From: Gordionus sp. m RMFG-2023
Lineage: Eukaryota; Nematomorpha; Gordioida; Chordodea; Parachordodidae
DNA: 64,000 nucleotides
Direction: 5' to 3'
NCBI RefSeq assembly: GCF_954871325.1
Contig: NC_088775.1
Coordinates: 26,141,561 to 26,205,560, forward strand
Shown here: positions 38,801 through 50,310 of the stretch, in pieces
Layout: every line of letters begins with the position of its first letter
Position numbering within the stretch: the stretch's first letter is position 1
Notes under the pieces: generated by a model
The model's input: the letters and a program-made list of their open reading frames with translations, nothing else
Database searches by the model: none
What the model was told of the DNA's origin: nothing
Made by a program: the position numbers and the translations under genes

Positions 38801-41283
38801 ACGGTCGCGTCAACGGCAGTGGTGGCGGCTATCTGCACTCCCAGCAGCACCCACCAAGACAAAGTCCCAATGACCCAGATAGTCACCTTCCTCTGCATAC
38901 TAGCGAAAGACGTGGTGATAGTAAGGTTAGAACCACTAAAGATTCTGTTAACAGATTTACTCCAAAATTTGATGATGGACAGCCAGGGAACCGACAAAAC
39001 GATAAAAAACAATTTCCTGCAAGTTTTAATAAAAAATTGAACTCAAACTTTCAAAATACTGATGGAGGAAAAGCGCAAAAACTTAGCACAAATCAGTATG
39101 CTTCTAAATTAGTTAAAAATGTAGCAAGTGGTAATATACTATTTTATTTTATATATGCTTTTAAAATATTTTATAACATTAGGTTATGGTAAAGATTCTT
39201 ATGCAACAAAAGACAAATATGAATTATCAGATAAAAGTCAGCAAGCACCTATCAAACCATCGCCTGTAAGAAAATAATATTTTATAATAAATAATTTTAT
39301 ATTACTACAGGTTGTTAGTGGTCTTAACAGTAAAACTGATACTGTGAATGTTGATATGTGGCCAAATAATGCAAAATCTAGAAATTCTCAACATGATCCT
39401 AACAGTAATATTAAACGTATAATACCATTTATTTTTTATATTGCTTTAATTAAAATTATAGAAAAACTCCAAAAAGATTCAAATTTTCCTACAAATTTTA
39501 ACGTTTATAAAGTAAGAATATTTATTTTCCCCTCCAAATGAATAATCGTTAATATCAAATTGTTTAAAAAAATATATTTAAGCCTTTTTCCAAAAGCGCC
39601 ATAGATTCTCCCTCACAACGATTGAATAAACAAATTCAGTACCAACGTGACGCAAATTCAGCAGGCGTCCAATCATTTTCGTCAAACGCTTTTGCCACAT
39701 CGGGTATGACCTCTCTACCAACCATCACTATGGGTCTATGTATCAAAAATCTAAAAACTTTAAATTGTCATGGAACATCGTTGCCCCCTTCTCATATGCA
39801 AGACAAGGCAGAGATGACGCCTATTTCCCCCTCGGCTGCTGATCTTAATTTGCGGATTGCCTCGGTCAAAAAGGTGTGGGACGATTCCGTCAACACCACC
39901 GATAATGATAGTAAGTTAAAACTATCTCTTTACCACCATGAAATGGCGAAGTTTAAGGTGGAACCCATGGATATACTCATCCAACATCAAAATGAATACA
40001 GATATATAGATTCGAATTGTTATATATCCAGTTCATATGATATGAATATCGGGAGTTGCTCCATATCTTCCTCCATGTCTCCATCATTTACTGAATTTTA
40101 TAATGTCAAATGTGACAGAGATTTAGTCTTTTCAAAGGAAGATAAATTTTGCCTAAAAAATGATTCTGATGACAAGAATTCTCTTGGATCAAACGTTGCC
40201 GCCTCAAACGCCAATAGTAACGTTTGTAAGGTAAAGCCTCATAAACAGCAAAATTTACACTTTTCCTCTGGGAATTCTATAGATAATGCTGAACAATTAC
40301 CTTCCTCAATTTTTTCATCGGTTGAAGACACTATATCACAAAATGCATTTAATAATATATTTAATCAATTCACCATGCCATTGCCTCTGCCTAATTCTTT
40401 GTATCCTCAGGCTCACCCTACCATACCAAACAATCTAACAACTAATCTACTGAGGAACAATTCAATGGCTACCGTTATGGGGATTTATGAAAATTTTTTG
40501 AACAGTAGCTCCAATTTAAACATGGGTGGAGCTCCCCATCTCAATGGCAATGCTTCATCGATTGAGAACACCTTAAATCTTAATAATCAACAACAGTTCA
40601 ACCAAATGATAATGCAAAATTATGTTAATCCAACTGTCCCGACATTATCTACCAATCAACAAATGACACAGCCCTCCATGGCAAACAATATTTTTTCTTA
40701 TAGGCCCTCTCTTCCTTCTAACCTAGGACCTCCACAACAATACAATCCACTGTACTCCCCCAATCAGCCATTAGCCTCGGCCCTTGCCAAACAATTGCCA
40801 GGCAACAATCCTCCACCCAGACTCCCCATCATGCCCCCAAATACGTCCCACATGTTGATCCAGCTCGAACCCTTTACCAACATGATGGATATGGCAGCCA
40901 TGGCACATCAGCTCCAGCAAAACGGGGGTTCAGTATCAATAACTCAAAATATCATGCCTCGTCAACCCTTTCCCAACCCAACACCACCACCTAACCATGC
41001 AGTTACAGTAGCATCCAACACTCTTAATTTGATGAATTATTTTGGCGCTTTTCCTCCCACACCTGTCTCGAACCCCCCAAACGCTCCACCCGTCATGCCA
41101 AACATTATCCTAAGCCAAAATCCTAACAACTATGTTGCCGCACTCATCAATCACCAACCACTCTCCCAGCCATCACTTGCTATGCCCCCCACCCCAAATC
41201 ACAATGTTCAAGCTAGCTTCATAAACCACACTGCCAACCCTAATCCATCCCAACCATTTCCTTCTAACCCACTATACAAATAA
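23037..41283 (+). CDS. PRRC2: PRRC2 (BAT2)-family proline-rich coiled-coil protein, 17 exons
   Basis: PRRC2 proteins are large, mostly disordered animal proteins associated with translation, RNA binding and stress granules; the role here is inferred. My model is: 23037-23160, 23202-23355, 23396-23520, 23563-23829, 23875-24961, 25007-25187, 25284-25340, 25388-25543, 25604-25798, 25874-25955, 36700-36883, 36952-37070, 37466-39130, 39183-39265, 39311-39416, 39462-39511, 39583-41283. All junctions are GT-AG and all phases agree, giving 6,336 nt or 2,111 residues, close to vertebrate PRRC2A. Landmarks are TIYKGKG (residues ~30-36), GIQSIGKV and RLPPPAILP (~45-65), FQKEFPSLSS, LRPQTNWKD (~220), FVPPYMS, SDDD (~590), and EWETASESS (~1290) in a GC-richer patch. 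The C-terminus is Asn/Pro/Gln/Met-rich. The 57 nt exon at 25284 is the least certain. Confidence 0.87.
26861..27360 (+). pseudogene. hAT transposase C-terminal remnant
   Basis: The frame from 26861 has YDHNPVGPQYQGDLTSSEFN and VCDILQELGIV. Text further on resembles the hAT dimerisation region (LLSIPSSTSSEK, then SIEDLDNRK) after several breaks. A related copy lies on the minus strand near 54640-55000 (HSEFNEVCNIIKELGI). The SS.SER.WS..G pattern of hAT dimerisation domains is recognisable but decayed. Confidence 0.6.
29574..29946. mobile_element. non-autonomous hAT-like MITE (373 bp) with exact ends
   Basis: The left end is TAGAGATCTGC and the right end, inverted, TAGAGATTTGC. The 8 bp outside both ends are ATATATAA, a perfect target duplication, though low in complexity. 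The interior has GGGTCGACCCG, GGCCAGG and CGGGCC blocks, as in 21113-21425. A more diverged relative with GGGTCAGGTC and GGGCCAGGC blocks covers about 29120-29440. Confidence 0.85.
30590..31240 (-). pseudogene. hAT transposase core remnant
   Basis: On the minus strand the text FKVITDEGSLKDQHLIDIGA is followed, after breaks, by CAITTDMWTDDYIKF. This is the hAT core pattern LTTDMWTD with its first catalytic Asp. Further minus-strand text towards 30600 fits the following hAT region only in pieces. There are many stops, and no element ends were found. It lies in the long PRRC2 intron. Confidence 0.6.
32022..33438. mobile_element. hAT-like element (1,417 bp) with long inverted repeats and exact target duplication
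   Basis: The ends read TAGTGTTGCGTAATTGGCT (left) and, inverted, TAGTGTTGCGTAATCGGCT. The 8 bp on each side are GATATGTC, a perfect target duplication. The inverted repeats extend far inwards: about 300 bp of the left arm, down to GATGTTTTTTTTAATAAA, is matched by the right arm. The middle carries a truncated copy (about 32600-33038) of the hAT family at 35709-36436, so a second element lies inside. The whole element interrupts piggyBac-like text. No transposase of its own was seen. Confidence 0.85.
33447..34150 (+). pseudogene. piggyBac-type transposase remnant
   Basis: The text SEHDNGKYIPTLSLEYFKK is followed by LDFIIYEGKGS and YPTPDKINVGVRM, and later by NKNMGGVDNLDRVILNYSVK. These match the order of conserved blocks in PGBD-like piggyBac transposases, including the GGVD block with its catalytic Asp. 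Several stops and frame changes separate the blocks. The hAT element at 32022-33438 is inserted in its upstream part. Confidence 0.7.
35709..36436 (-). mobile_element. hAT element (728 bp) with C-terminal transposase piece
   Basis: The ends read TAGGGGTGTACCGATA and, inverted, TAGGGATGTACCGATA. Outside are ATATTGAA and ATATTGAT, an 8 bp target duplication with one mismatch. On the minus strand at 35967-36185 is a frame with SESVFSETGDIDSYHRRSL and KLEILVFLKRNLRYI, a clear hAT dimerisation domain. The rest of the transposase is missing, so this is an internally shortened copy. A truncated relative lies at about 32600-33038. Confidence 0.82.
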
Positions 41284-41931
41284 CTGACTAGGAATAAATA
41301 AATCATTTTTTCATCGAATACCTAAGGAATTTACAAATTTGTTAATCAAGCATTATTTTCTAAATCTTGACTAAATTTACCCAGGATCTTGTTTTTCAAT
41401 AAATTGATGTTAAAATTATTATATCAAAGACAAACCGCTTTTGAATTTTTCAAAATAATTATTTGTTTTATTAGATGTTGATTATTTTGCTACACTTTAT
41501 GTTAAATGAGCATTGTTTCTTTGTAAATTGTTTTCATTTAATTAATTTATTTTTATAAATCTAAAAATTATAATATGGTTTAATTTTTATTGTGTTTATT
41601 ATTTATACATCTCGATTTCATTTGAATACAACTTAATCTCAATTATGTATATGTTTTTTAGCTCTATAATTTTGGTTGAAAATTGTTCAATAAAAAAATG
41701 TTTTACTATATCGCCAGAATGCTTTCTCGAATTTTAAATTCAATATCCGCCTGAATGAATTAAATTGTGTTTATTTTAAAGTCCATTATTATTCAAATAT
41801 TAATATAGTTGCCATTTGTATTTAATAATTTTTTTAAATATCTAAATTTATACATTAAGAAAATATTTAGCTTAAATAATGGAAACTTAGAATAAATATT
41901 AACCTTAATTGGATAAATCTCTATTACATAA
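41284..41931 (+). other. 3' flank of the PRRC2-like gene
   Basis: No coding region is seen. AATAAA occurs at 41293-41298, only about ten bases after the stop, and again at 41398-41403 and near 41690; the second is the more plausible poly-A signal. The segment ends where the GCGAA array element begins. Confidence 0.45.
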
Positions 41932-42420
41932 GGGTCATTCCCGTATCAGGTCAATTCAGCGAAACTTTTAACGCGAATGTCGTTTATCGCGAAGGAATTT
42001 TATAGCGAAGGTAATATAGCGAAACCAATTCCGCGAAGACAATATCGTGAATTTATTTCCGCGAAACCTTAACCGCGAATACTTTATAGCGAATACATTT
42101 TAGCGAAACTTTGATCGCGAACTCGTTATAGCAAATTTATTTCCGCGAATACTTTTTAGCGAAACTTTTATCGCGAACTCTTCATAGCGAATTTATTTTC
42201 GCGAATACTTTATAGCGAATACATTTTGGCTAAACTTTGATCGCGAACTCATAATCGCGAATTTATTTCCTCGAAACCTAAACCGCGAATACATTTTAGC
42301 GAGCGAAACTTTAATCGCGAACCATTTATAGCGAATTTTCTACCGCGAATGTATTTGTGCGAAATTATTATAGCGAGCGCATGACCGCGAAAATTGTGAA
42401 TTCATTTTAAGTGAAATTGA
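41932..42420. repeat. GCGAA tandem array, left arm of a fold-back-like element
   Basis: The array begins GGGTCATTCCCG then GGTCAATTCAGCGAAACTTT. It continues with dozens of short variable units of the type TAGCGAA, CCGCGAAT and TCGCGAAC, spaced about 15-19 bp by AT-rich text. The reverse complement of the same design occupies 55500-55906. Variable unit length, mutual divergence and mirrored arms resemble the arms of fold-back DNA transposons. Confidence 0.8.
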
Positions 42421-43416
42421 TATATTCAATATCAATTTACCAACCGAAGTTTCTTAAATCATAAACGTGAATGTTTTAAGAATATTTTATTATATATTGT
42501 TTATTTAATAGGCATGTAACCTCTATCTGATGTGATAGAAAATATATTAGTCTTCCTGGTCTCACTCACTCATGGTTGTAAGTATGGAGCGGACATTTTG
42601 GGTTAAGTTTTTAGCAGAATAAGTTAACCCCCCCCCAACATAGAATTTAAAAGTGTGCTTTATGTCATTTAAAGTACTTTATTTCTAATCTAGATAAAAA
42701 AATATACTGACTAAGAATTTTTTATTTATTTTCTCAGATTATTTTAATTATAGAAAATTTGATAATTAATGCCTCCTAATTACAATTTTGAGATAATGCA
42801 CATCGATATAACTTTGATATAATAGTAACTAATTCATTTGAATATTATGACCTTTCCTTTTTCTTCTATTCGCATTTTAATAAATAGAAATAACTGCAAT
42901 GATTAATCAAAAAAAAATTCAAAATATTCTAGATTACATAAATTTGTAATATTTATGAAGAATAAATTATGGAAATAAATCATTAGATTTTCAATTATTT
43001 TAGTTTTTTATTTTTGCTGATTTCACAAGTCAAACTAAATAATATAAAAAAAAATTAAAAAACGTAAAATAGTTTTCATCATTTTTTAAAATAATACCAG
43101 TTCAATTAATCATAGCGTTTTTGTGAAAACATCGCTAAACGCTTCTACTCAATTTGTAAGCAATTTTACTCATTTTTCTAATAAAATGGAATTAAAAAAA
43201 TCAGGATTTTTGAAAATAAATAGAAAATGTTCCAAATCAAGAAAATAAAGATATTCCAATATCGGGAAATCAGGGCAAAATGGGTTAAGTGTTTATTTAT
43301 TTACTTTTACATATTTTACCACGACAAGGGTTGGGGGGGAGGTGTTAAAAACATTTTCTAAATTTTGAGAGGAGTATATAAATGAAGGATAATAAAAAAT
43401 ACTTATAAAAACTGGC
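42421..43416. other. AT-rich stretch, no gene
   Basis: A poly-C run near 42628-42638 and a G-rich spot near 43330 are the only landmarks. Nothing codes. Confidence 0.5.
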
Positions 43417-43420
43417 TATT

Positions 43421-46400
43421 GGGTCATTCCATGTCAAATGAGCATAAAAATCAAGATTTTCGGCCGACCCCTTTCAATTTTGATAAAAAGTTGTAGACTG
43501 GTTATATATGTTTCCATTAGATTATAAACAAAATTTTAGCGCATTAGCAACTATATTAGCGGAGATAATCGGGGTTAAAGGTCCAAAAAACGCCTTTTTT
43601 TCCTTTTTACTGATGTTAAATAATTAATTTTTAATTTAAAACTAATTATGATCTAATATTGAATCTAATATCAATAGCTAAGTTAATAATTGATAATTAT
43701 GGCGAAAACATCAAAAATAATTTTTTTTTAAATATGGGTCATCTTATGGTCAGTTGAAAATTTGAAATTAATATTTCGAAATGTATATGATCTCCGATTT
43801 TTAATTTTTTTAAGAAATATTATCCGTTTACTATTTTTTTAATAATTTCTTTAACAATTAGCATGGCTGGATATTTATTTAAAAAAATATTGCGATTATT
43901 ATACTTTAAAAAAAATAGATGGCGCTATATATAATAGTTTTAATATGTTAAAATTTATTTTTTTTATTGATTATAAATATTTTAATGTATAATATATCAT
44001 AAAATTCGATCATATAACTTTGTAAACCTTATTCCCCTGAGATATTCGCAGGATAAAAAATTTTAATAATTTTTTTAATATTTCAATGTAAATTAAAATA
44101 ATTAAAGAATCGGACTAGCACACGAACAAAAAAGCAGGATTAAAGGGGTGCAGGAAAATTATTAAGGGAAAAATCGAAAATCACATTAATTATTAGGCCT
44201 ACCCCCAACCCTCCCCCCCCCCCCCCCAGACTAAATCATACTCATCAAGACCAATAATGTTATGAAATTGTCATTATCTTACATTATTAAAATAACCAGA
44301 GATAAAGATAATTTCAAAGATGTTGAAAATTTTTTTAAGCAATAAAAATAACAAAATTATAGTTCTGATGAAATAAGCCGACTCATGCCTGGAATAAAAG
44401 ATTGTGTATCTGTTAAAGGCGAGAAAGAATCAGCAAAGGTTTATATTAAATAATCTTAAAGAAATATTCAAGATGTTTAAGGAAGAATACCCAAGTATAT
44501 CAATTGGATTCCCTAAATTTGTCGAACTTAGACCAAAAAACTGAATTTTAGTTGGATGGCACACACACTGTTTGTGTCTGCGCCATTCATCAGAATGTGA
44601 AATTAATGACAAATGTAATAGCTGAAATTACAGCAGGAGAAGATTACTGTATAAATTCTTATAACAATCTTTTGGCGCAAATTATTTGTAATCCATCTCA
44701 GCCAAAATGTTATTTAACAAATTGTGATCAATGCCCTTGTATAGAATCTCTTATGGGCCAATTATACCAATTGTTTCAGAGAAATCGTTTAGAATATGTC
44801 ACGTTTAAACAATGGATCACGGTGGATAGAGCAAATCTTGAAACTATTATAAAGTCCATTGATGGTTTCATCGAATTCACTCGTTTATAGCTAAACACAA
44901 AGTTTATTTTTGAAGAATTCCAAAGAAAATTTAAAAGATGAGGAATTTTTAACAATTCTAGATTATTCTGAAAATTATTCCCTTATTTTACAAGATGAAG
45001 TTCAGGAATTTCATTGGAACAATGTGCAGGCCACTATACATCCATTTGTAGCATATTATAAATCTGGAGAAGAATTAAAAAATATAAATTTTGTTATTTT
45101 GTCCGAATCATTAAGCCATAATACTAGTGCAGTCCAACTTTATCAAAAAAAATTCATTAAATTCTTAACAGCCAAATTTAATTCTAAACCAGAAAAAATA
45201 ATATATTTTTCGGATGAAGCAGCGTCTCAATACAAGAATCGCAAAAATTTTCTGAACATATGCCTTCATAAATACGATTTTAATATTCCTGCCGAATGGC
45301 ATTTCTTTGTCACTGCTCACGGCAAAAATGCATGTGACGGTATCGGAGGAACTGTCAAAAGATTAGTTGCCAGAGCTAGTCTTCAAAGGCCAAATAAAAA
45401 TCAAATCCTAACCCCATTAGAATTATATAATTATGCTAAAGAAAATATTAATATTCAATTTGAATATGTATCCAATCAAGAATATATCGAAGAGGAATTA
45501 GCCCTTCGTAAAAGATTTAATTCTGCACTGCCCATACATGGGACCCAAAAAATTCACGGGATTATTCCCATTGATCAAAATAAACTAAAAACCAAAATAT
45601 ATTCTAATTCCAAAAAATATAATATAAAACAAGTTCCGTTTTTAAATGAGAAAATTATATTTTAAAATATTAATGGATATATAACATGCATATATGATGA
45701 TAAATGGTGGTTAGGATATATAATCGATAAAATTTATACAAATGAAGAAGTAAAAATCCGATTTTTACACCCTCGTGGACCTTCAGCCTCATTTAAATTT
45801 CCTTTGAAAGATAATATTTTAGTGTTGCCTAAATCTCATATTCTCTCGCTGGTCAATCCTTCTACTCCCACCAGTCGAACATATATATTATCTCCTGAAG
45901 AATCTCACAAGCTAGCCAGGCTTTGTATTCCTTTAGATAAAGTAAGATTTAATTAATTTATAAACTATCTTAATTAGGTAAAATTTGTGAAGATTTTAAA
46001 AATTTATGATCTGAATTACAAATAAATATATATAATGCACATTGTAATCGATTTAGTATGATATATATACATTAAAATATTTTTAATCAATAAAAAAAAT
46101 GTATTTTAACATATTAAAACTATTATATATAGCGCCATCTATTTTTTAAAAGTATAAAAATCGCAATATTTTTTTAAATAAATATCCAGCCATACTAATT
46201 GTTGAAGAAATTATTAAAAAATAGTAAACGGATAATATTTCTTAAAAAAATTAAAAATCGGAGATCATATACATTTCGAAATAAATTATAAATTATTAAC
46301 TTAGCTATTGATATTAGATTCAATATTTGATCATATTTAGTTTTAAATTAAAAACTAATTATTTAATATCAGTAAAAAGCAAAAAAAGACGTTTTTTGGG

Positions 46401-46551
46401 CCTTTAACCCCGAATATCTCCGCTAATATAGTTTCTAATGCGCTAAAATTTTGTTTATAATCTAATGGGAACATATATAACCAGCCTACGAATTTTTATC
46501 GAAATCGAAAGGGGTCGGCCGAAAAGTGATTGATTTGACATGGAATGACCC
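43421..46551 (+). mobile_element. DNA transposon with GGGTCATTCC ends (copy 1)
   Basis: The left end reads GGGTCATTCCATGTCAAAT and the right end is its exact inverse. TATT stands outside both, a possible 4 bp target duplication. Inverted similarity extends about 300 bp inwards on both sides (CGGCCGACCCCTTTC, GCGCATTAGCAAC and others). One transposase gene lies inside on the plus strand. I know this transposase type from many animal genomes as uncharacterised proteins but cannot place it firmly in a named superfamily. The uninterrupted text near 43790-43830 matches the target into which the LINE of copy 2 inserted. Confidence 0.82.
44552..45956 (+). pseudogene. transposase of the GGGTCATTCC element (copy 1), nearly intact
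   Basis: The first frame (44552-44890) has VCVCAIHQNVKLM and a Cys-rich CYLTNCDQCPCIESL segment. The second (44910-45665) has LDYSENYSLILQDEVQEFHW, then HWNNVQATIHPFVAYY, IIYFSDEAASQYKNRKNF, WHFFVTAHGKNACDGIGG and TVKRLVARASLQRP. Conserved Asp residues in the first, third and fourth of these fit a DDE/D catalytic triad. After one in-frame TAA at 45661, coding continues WWLGYIIDKIYTNEEVKIRF to a stop at 45954-45956. Against copy 2, about 35 nt are missing near 44880, which breaks the frame. A further upstream part (FPKFVELRPK) lies at about 44440-44540. The product must bind the element ends; details are unknown. Confidence 0.72.
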
Positions 46552-46555
46552 TATT

Positions 46556-47875
46556 TTAATTCTAGATTAAATAGGTGTCTTATTCAATTTTCTCATTTTG
46601 TAAATTGCAAAAATTTTTAGGCCCGGCCATACCTCCCATATTCTAAGAGTGAGGTGGGATTTTTAATGACTAAAGGATAAAAAGCGGGAAAGTGCGACAA
46701 CTGCAATCCTTTTATATATAAATATTGATGAATAATTTTTTTCAAATTATAATTTACAAATTTGAATTTGAATATAAAGTCAAAATATATAAAAATTAGA
46801 TCCAAATCTACATATTTATTATCGGAAGGAATTTATTTTATTTAAAAGTTTATTATATAAGAAATAAATTTTAACTTATCGCAATTCATGTCAAAATTCT
46901 GCATTACCATTAATTCGGCCTCTAATAAATCAAATGAGACCGAAGAAAATTTTTTTCGCCTAATCATATTCATTAAACTCATTTCTGAGCCAGCATTTGA
47001 ATGTAGAATTAAAAATAAATTTTTAGATATTTTTTAGGCTTATATTTACATTTTTATTTAATTCTTTCTAAATATTCTAACTTGATCGTATCATTCAAAA
47101 TCAAAGGTTTAAGTTATTTATATATATAATTACCATAATAGTTTGATAATTCTGAGTAACTTCTTTATATGCTTCAACTTGTGTATCACAGAGGAATAGA
47201 CAAGATTTATATATTTTAATATCAGCGCCGTTAAATTTGGCTGCTGAATAGTTCTACGAACTAATTGTAAATTATATCATTATTTCTTGCTTTATTTGTA
47301 CCAATTGAGTATTTAAACGAGTATAGTAGCTCGTAAAAGGAAAAAACTATTAGTAACAAAATTTTGGCAAATCTATCATTTAAGCGACGGAAATAATTTA
47401 TTCAGAAAATTTTATCGATGTTCCGTATTAATTATAATTTAATTCGTTTAATGGACAGTATAAAGAAAAAGTTTATTAGCAAAATAAGAAAAATTGCCTA
47501 ATTTGGCATTATAATATTTATGAATTCTTCAGTCATTTTTTTCACACACAAAAAGGTAATCGTACAATAAGAGAAATAAAATCTATATCTCCCATTAAAG
47601 CGTAAAACCAACCAAATTTCTGGAAGCATTTAATCTGGAACTTAAATCAATAATTGAAATTTATTACATTGATTCTTCAATTCATTTGGTAGATAGTTTT
47701 TCGACAAAATAAGATAAAATTGCCACGATTGGCAACATGCAAAAAAAACAAATATTTTTGGGTGAGCTCATACCATAGAAATGCCAGATTAATACTTACT
47801 ATTCCATCAATCAGTTTTTCTAGTCAATAAACAAAAACTAGTTTTAATAAGAGAAATAGACAATAGCAACCTTTA
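46556..47875. other. AT-rich stretch, no gene
   Basis: No domain, repeat end or RNA gene was recognised. It lies between the GGGTCATTCC element and the hAT element. Confidence 0.5.
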
Positions 47876-48329
47876 AGTATGAACAGGGTTGCCATGTCTC
47901 TCCCCATCAGCGGGACTCCCGCAGTTTTTTAGTTTACACGCAAATATCTCTCTCCCGCAAAAGTACCACAAATGGAAATCTTCCGCAAAAATCTACTGCA
48001 ATTTAATTTCTCCCGCGATTTTTTTAAAAAACTATTTTAAACGTTTTTAATATGTAAATAATAATTTTGAGACATTAATTGATTATTTTTATATTTTTAA
48101 ATTAAATTTTAAATATTTATTCGAAAAACATGTCTAGTTTGTAAATTTCTATCTATCCTGTTTTATTTTTATCCAATAATAAATCAACATTATTTCATTA
48201 ATATTAGTCAGTACAGGGGAGTATATCAACATCGATTGCAATACAAAAATATTCTCAAAATGAAACTATATTTGCGGAAATCGTATACATCTATTATGTA
48301 GTTCAACATTCACAGAGCTCTATATATCA

Positions 48330-49600
48330 TTACAATGTGGGTCGAATCTTTTTCTCAAGTTATTTAACGACTCCAATATAAGTGCAAACCTTACTTGTGG
48401 CAATAAAAATGAACAAGGCTCACAAGTGTTTTGGTACCTGAATCCTAGAGGTCAATTCTAGACGATTTGAAAGATGGGCATCCATATGCAATTCTAACAA
48501 ATGTATCTAATAAGGGAAATATTAAAACATTTCCCTCGATCCTTTGCAATTTCAACAAGAATAAGAACATTTCAATAAAACTGTTAAAAAAATTTCCTCA
48601 AATAGTGAAAAATCGAACGATGTAGCTAGCCACATAAGGGTAAATATAGCTGATTCAAGTTTATCAGTGATTTGCATGCCAGCTTTCTGCACTGATAATG
48701 CCTCTGTAAATTTTGGCAAAACTAAAGTTACCGAATTGAGGCAGCACAAATGAATTAATACCAATTGGCTGTATATGCCATATATACTACATAATTCTTG
48801 CAAGAAGACAATGAATGTACTGTCTGTGGATGTCGAAATAATTGTGATGAAATGTTTTAATGAATTTAGTTCAACTAAAAGAGTTAATGAATTAAAAGAG
48901 TTGGTGAAGTGGTCTGACTTGGGATGGTGTGAGTTGTTGCGATATATACCTATCAAGTGGTTGTCATTAATACCTGCCATCGATAGAATTTTAAAATTTT
49001 ACAAACCCTTAAAAAAATACTTCTTAGGCTGTCCTAAAATTTGTATGAAATGGCAGAAGTATATTTGGGAATCTTTTCACATGTAGGAAATCTACTGTAT
49101 GCAGTTAATATTCAGTTGCAATTAGAATATTCTTTATTAAAAATGATTCACAAAATCATGCTACAGCTCTGTTCATCTCTATAGTTAAAAATTGATAATA
49201 AATTTTATGGCGCTATTGCTAAGAATATTATATTAAAATGTTCAAATAATACTCTAATTAATACATATTTAAATGAAGCAGATATTTTTATTAAGACAAT
49301 TTTAGAATATTTACGATCAAAATTTGATTTTAATAACTCTATTTACAATTGTATAAATATTATGACCTTGGAACAGAAACCATCAATTAAGGTTTTTGTA
49401 ATTTAATAAATATATTAAAAATACCGAAAGACATTGATGTCTTGTTTGAGGAGATTTTAATTCTCTCTATTTTTTATGATTCGCCAAAACTTCTTACCTC
49501 ATTCTAATGCCTCATCCGAGCGTATTTTTAGCCTGAAGAGGACTGCCTTGGAAAGGGAGAGAAATCGGATTTAACAACATTAGAGGACGAGCTAATTGTT
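48330..49600 (+). pseudogene. hAT transposase, broken
   Basis: Plus-strand pieces in order are SNLFLKLFNDSNISANLTCG, TDNASVNFGKTK near 48690, MPYILHNSCKKTMNVLSVDV (48775-49086, continuing VKWSDLGWCELLRYIPIKWL), and a dimerisation-like piece near 49490-49560 (LPHSNASSERIF-like in a shifted frame). The LSVDVE...FNEFSS...RWLSL-like order is that of hAT transposases of the KIAA1586/BED type. Several stops and frame changes interrupt it, so it is inactive. Confidence 0.65.
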
Positions 49601-49699
49601 AAATAATATATAATATGTCGTGCCAGGAATTTTAAAATCTCAAAGGTAAACATTTAGTTCTATTATTTAAATCTCAAATAAAATATAATTATGTTTTAG

Positions 49700-50310
49700 C
49701 AGGGGCGCCATAAAATTTATTGTCAATTTTTATTTGTAAAGATGGACACATCTGCAGCATAATTTTGTGAATCTTTGTTAAGATTCTTCTGATTGCAACT
49801 GCACATTCTACATGTGAAATCATTCCTAAATATACCACTGCCATTCATTATAAGAAATATTTTTTAAAGGTTTATAAAATTTTAAAATTCTATCGATGGC
49901 CGGTATTAGGAACATATCACAACCAACATTGTGCTGACTCACTTCTGTAAATACAATCTGTTTTTTCCAAATTCACTGAGGCATTATCAGATCAGAAAGC
50001 TGACATGCAATTTATTGATCATCTCGAATCTGATATTATATGGTTAGCTATGTCTTTGGATTTTTCACTATTCGAGGGGAAAAAAATTAATAGTTTTATT
50101 GAAATGACCTTAATTTTGTTGAAATAGCGGAAGATCAAGGGAAATCCTTTATTAGATGCATCTGTTAGAATTGCATATATATGCCCATCTTTCAAATCGT
50201 CAAAAATTGACCTCCTAGATTTAAGTCTTAAAACATTAATGATAGCCTTGCTCATTTGTTCTACAAGTATAATTTTCATTTATATTAGAGTCGTTAAATA
50301 TTATAAAAAA
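49700..50310 (-). pseudogene. inverted second hAT transposase piece
   Basis: On the minus strand, 50019-50279 encodes LKDGHIYAILTDASNKGFPL followed by IFRYFNKIKVISIKLLIFF. This is the hAT core with its ILTDASN Asp, and corresponds to the plus-strand region near 48460-48640 of the same element. Together they form an inverted partial duplication within one hAT copy. Confidence 0.65.

Noticed and set aside
38403-39040. Long open frames on the minus strand and in the second plus frame within PRRC2 exon 12
   Set aside because: They overlap the conserved PRRC2 frame and show no domain; they exist because the local sequence is GC-richer and low in stops.
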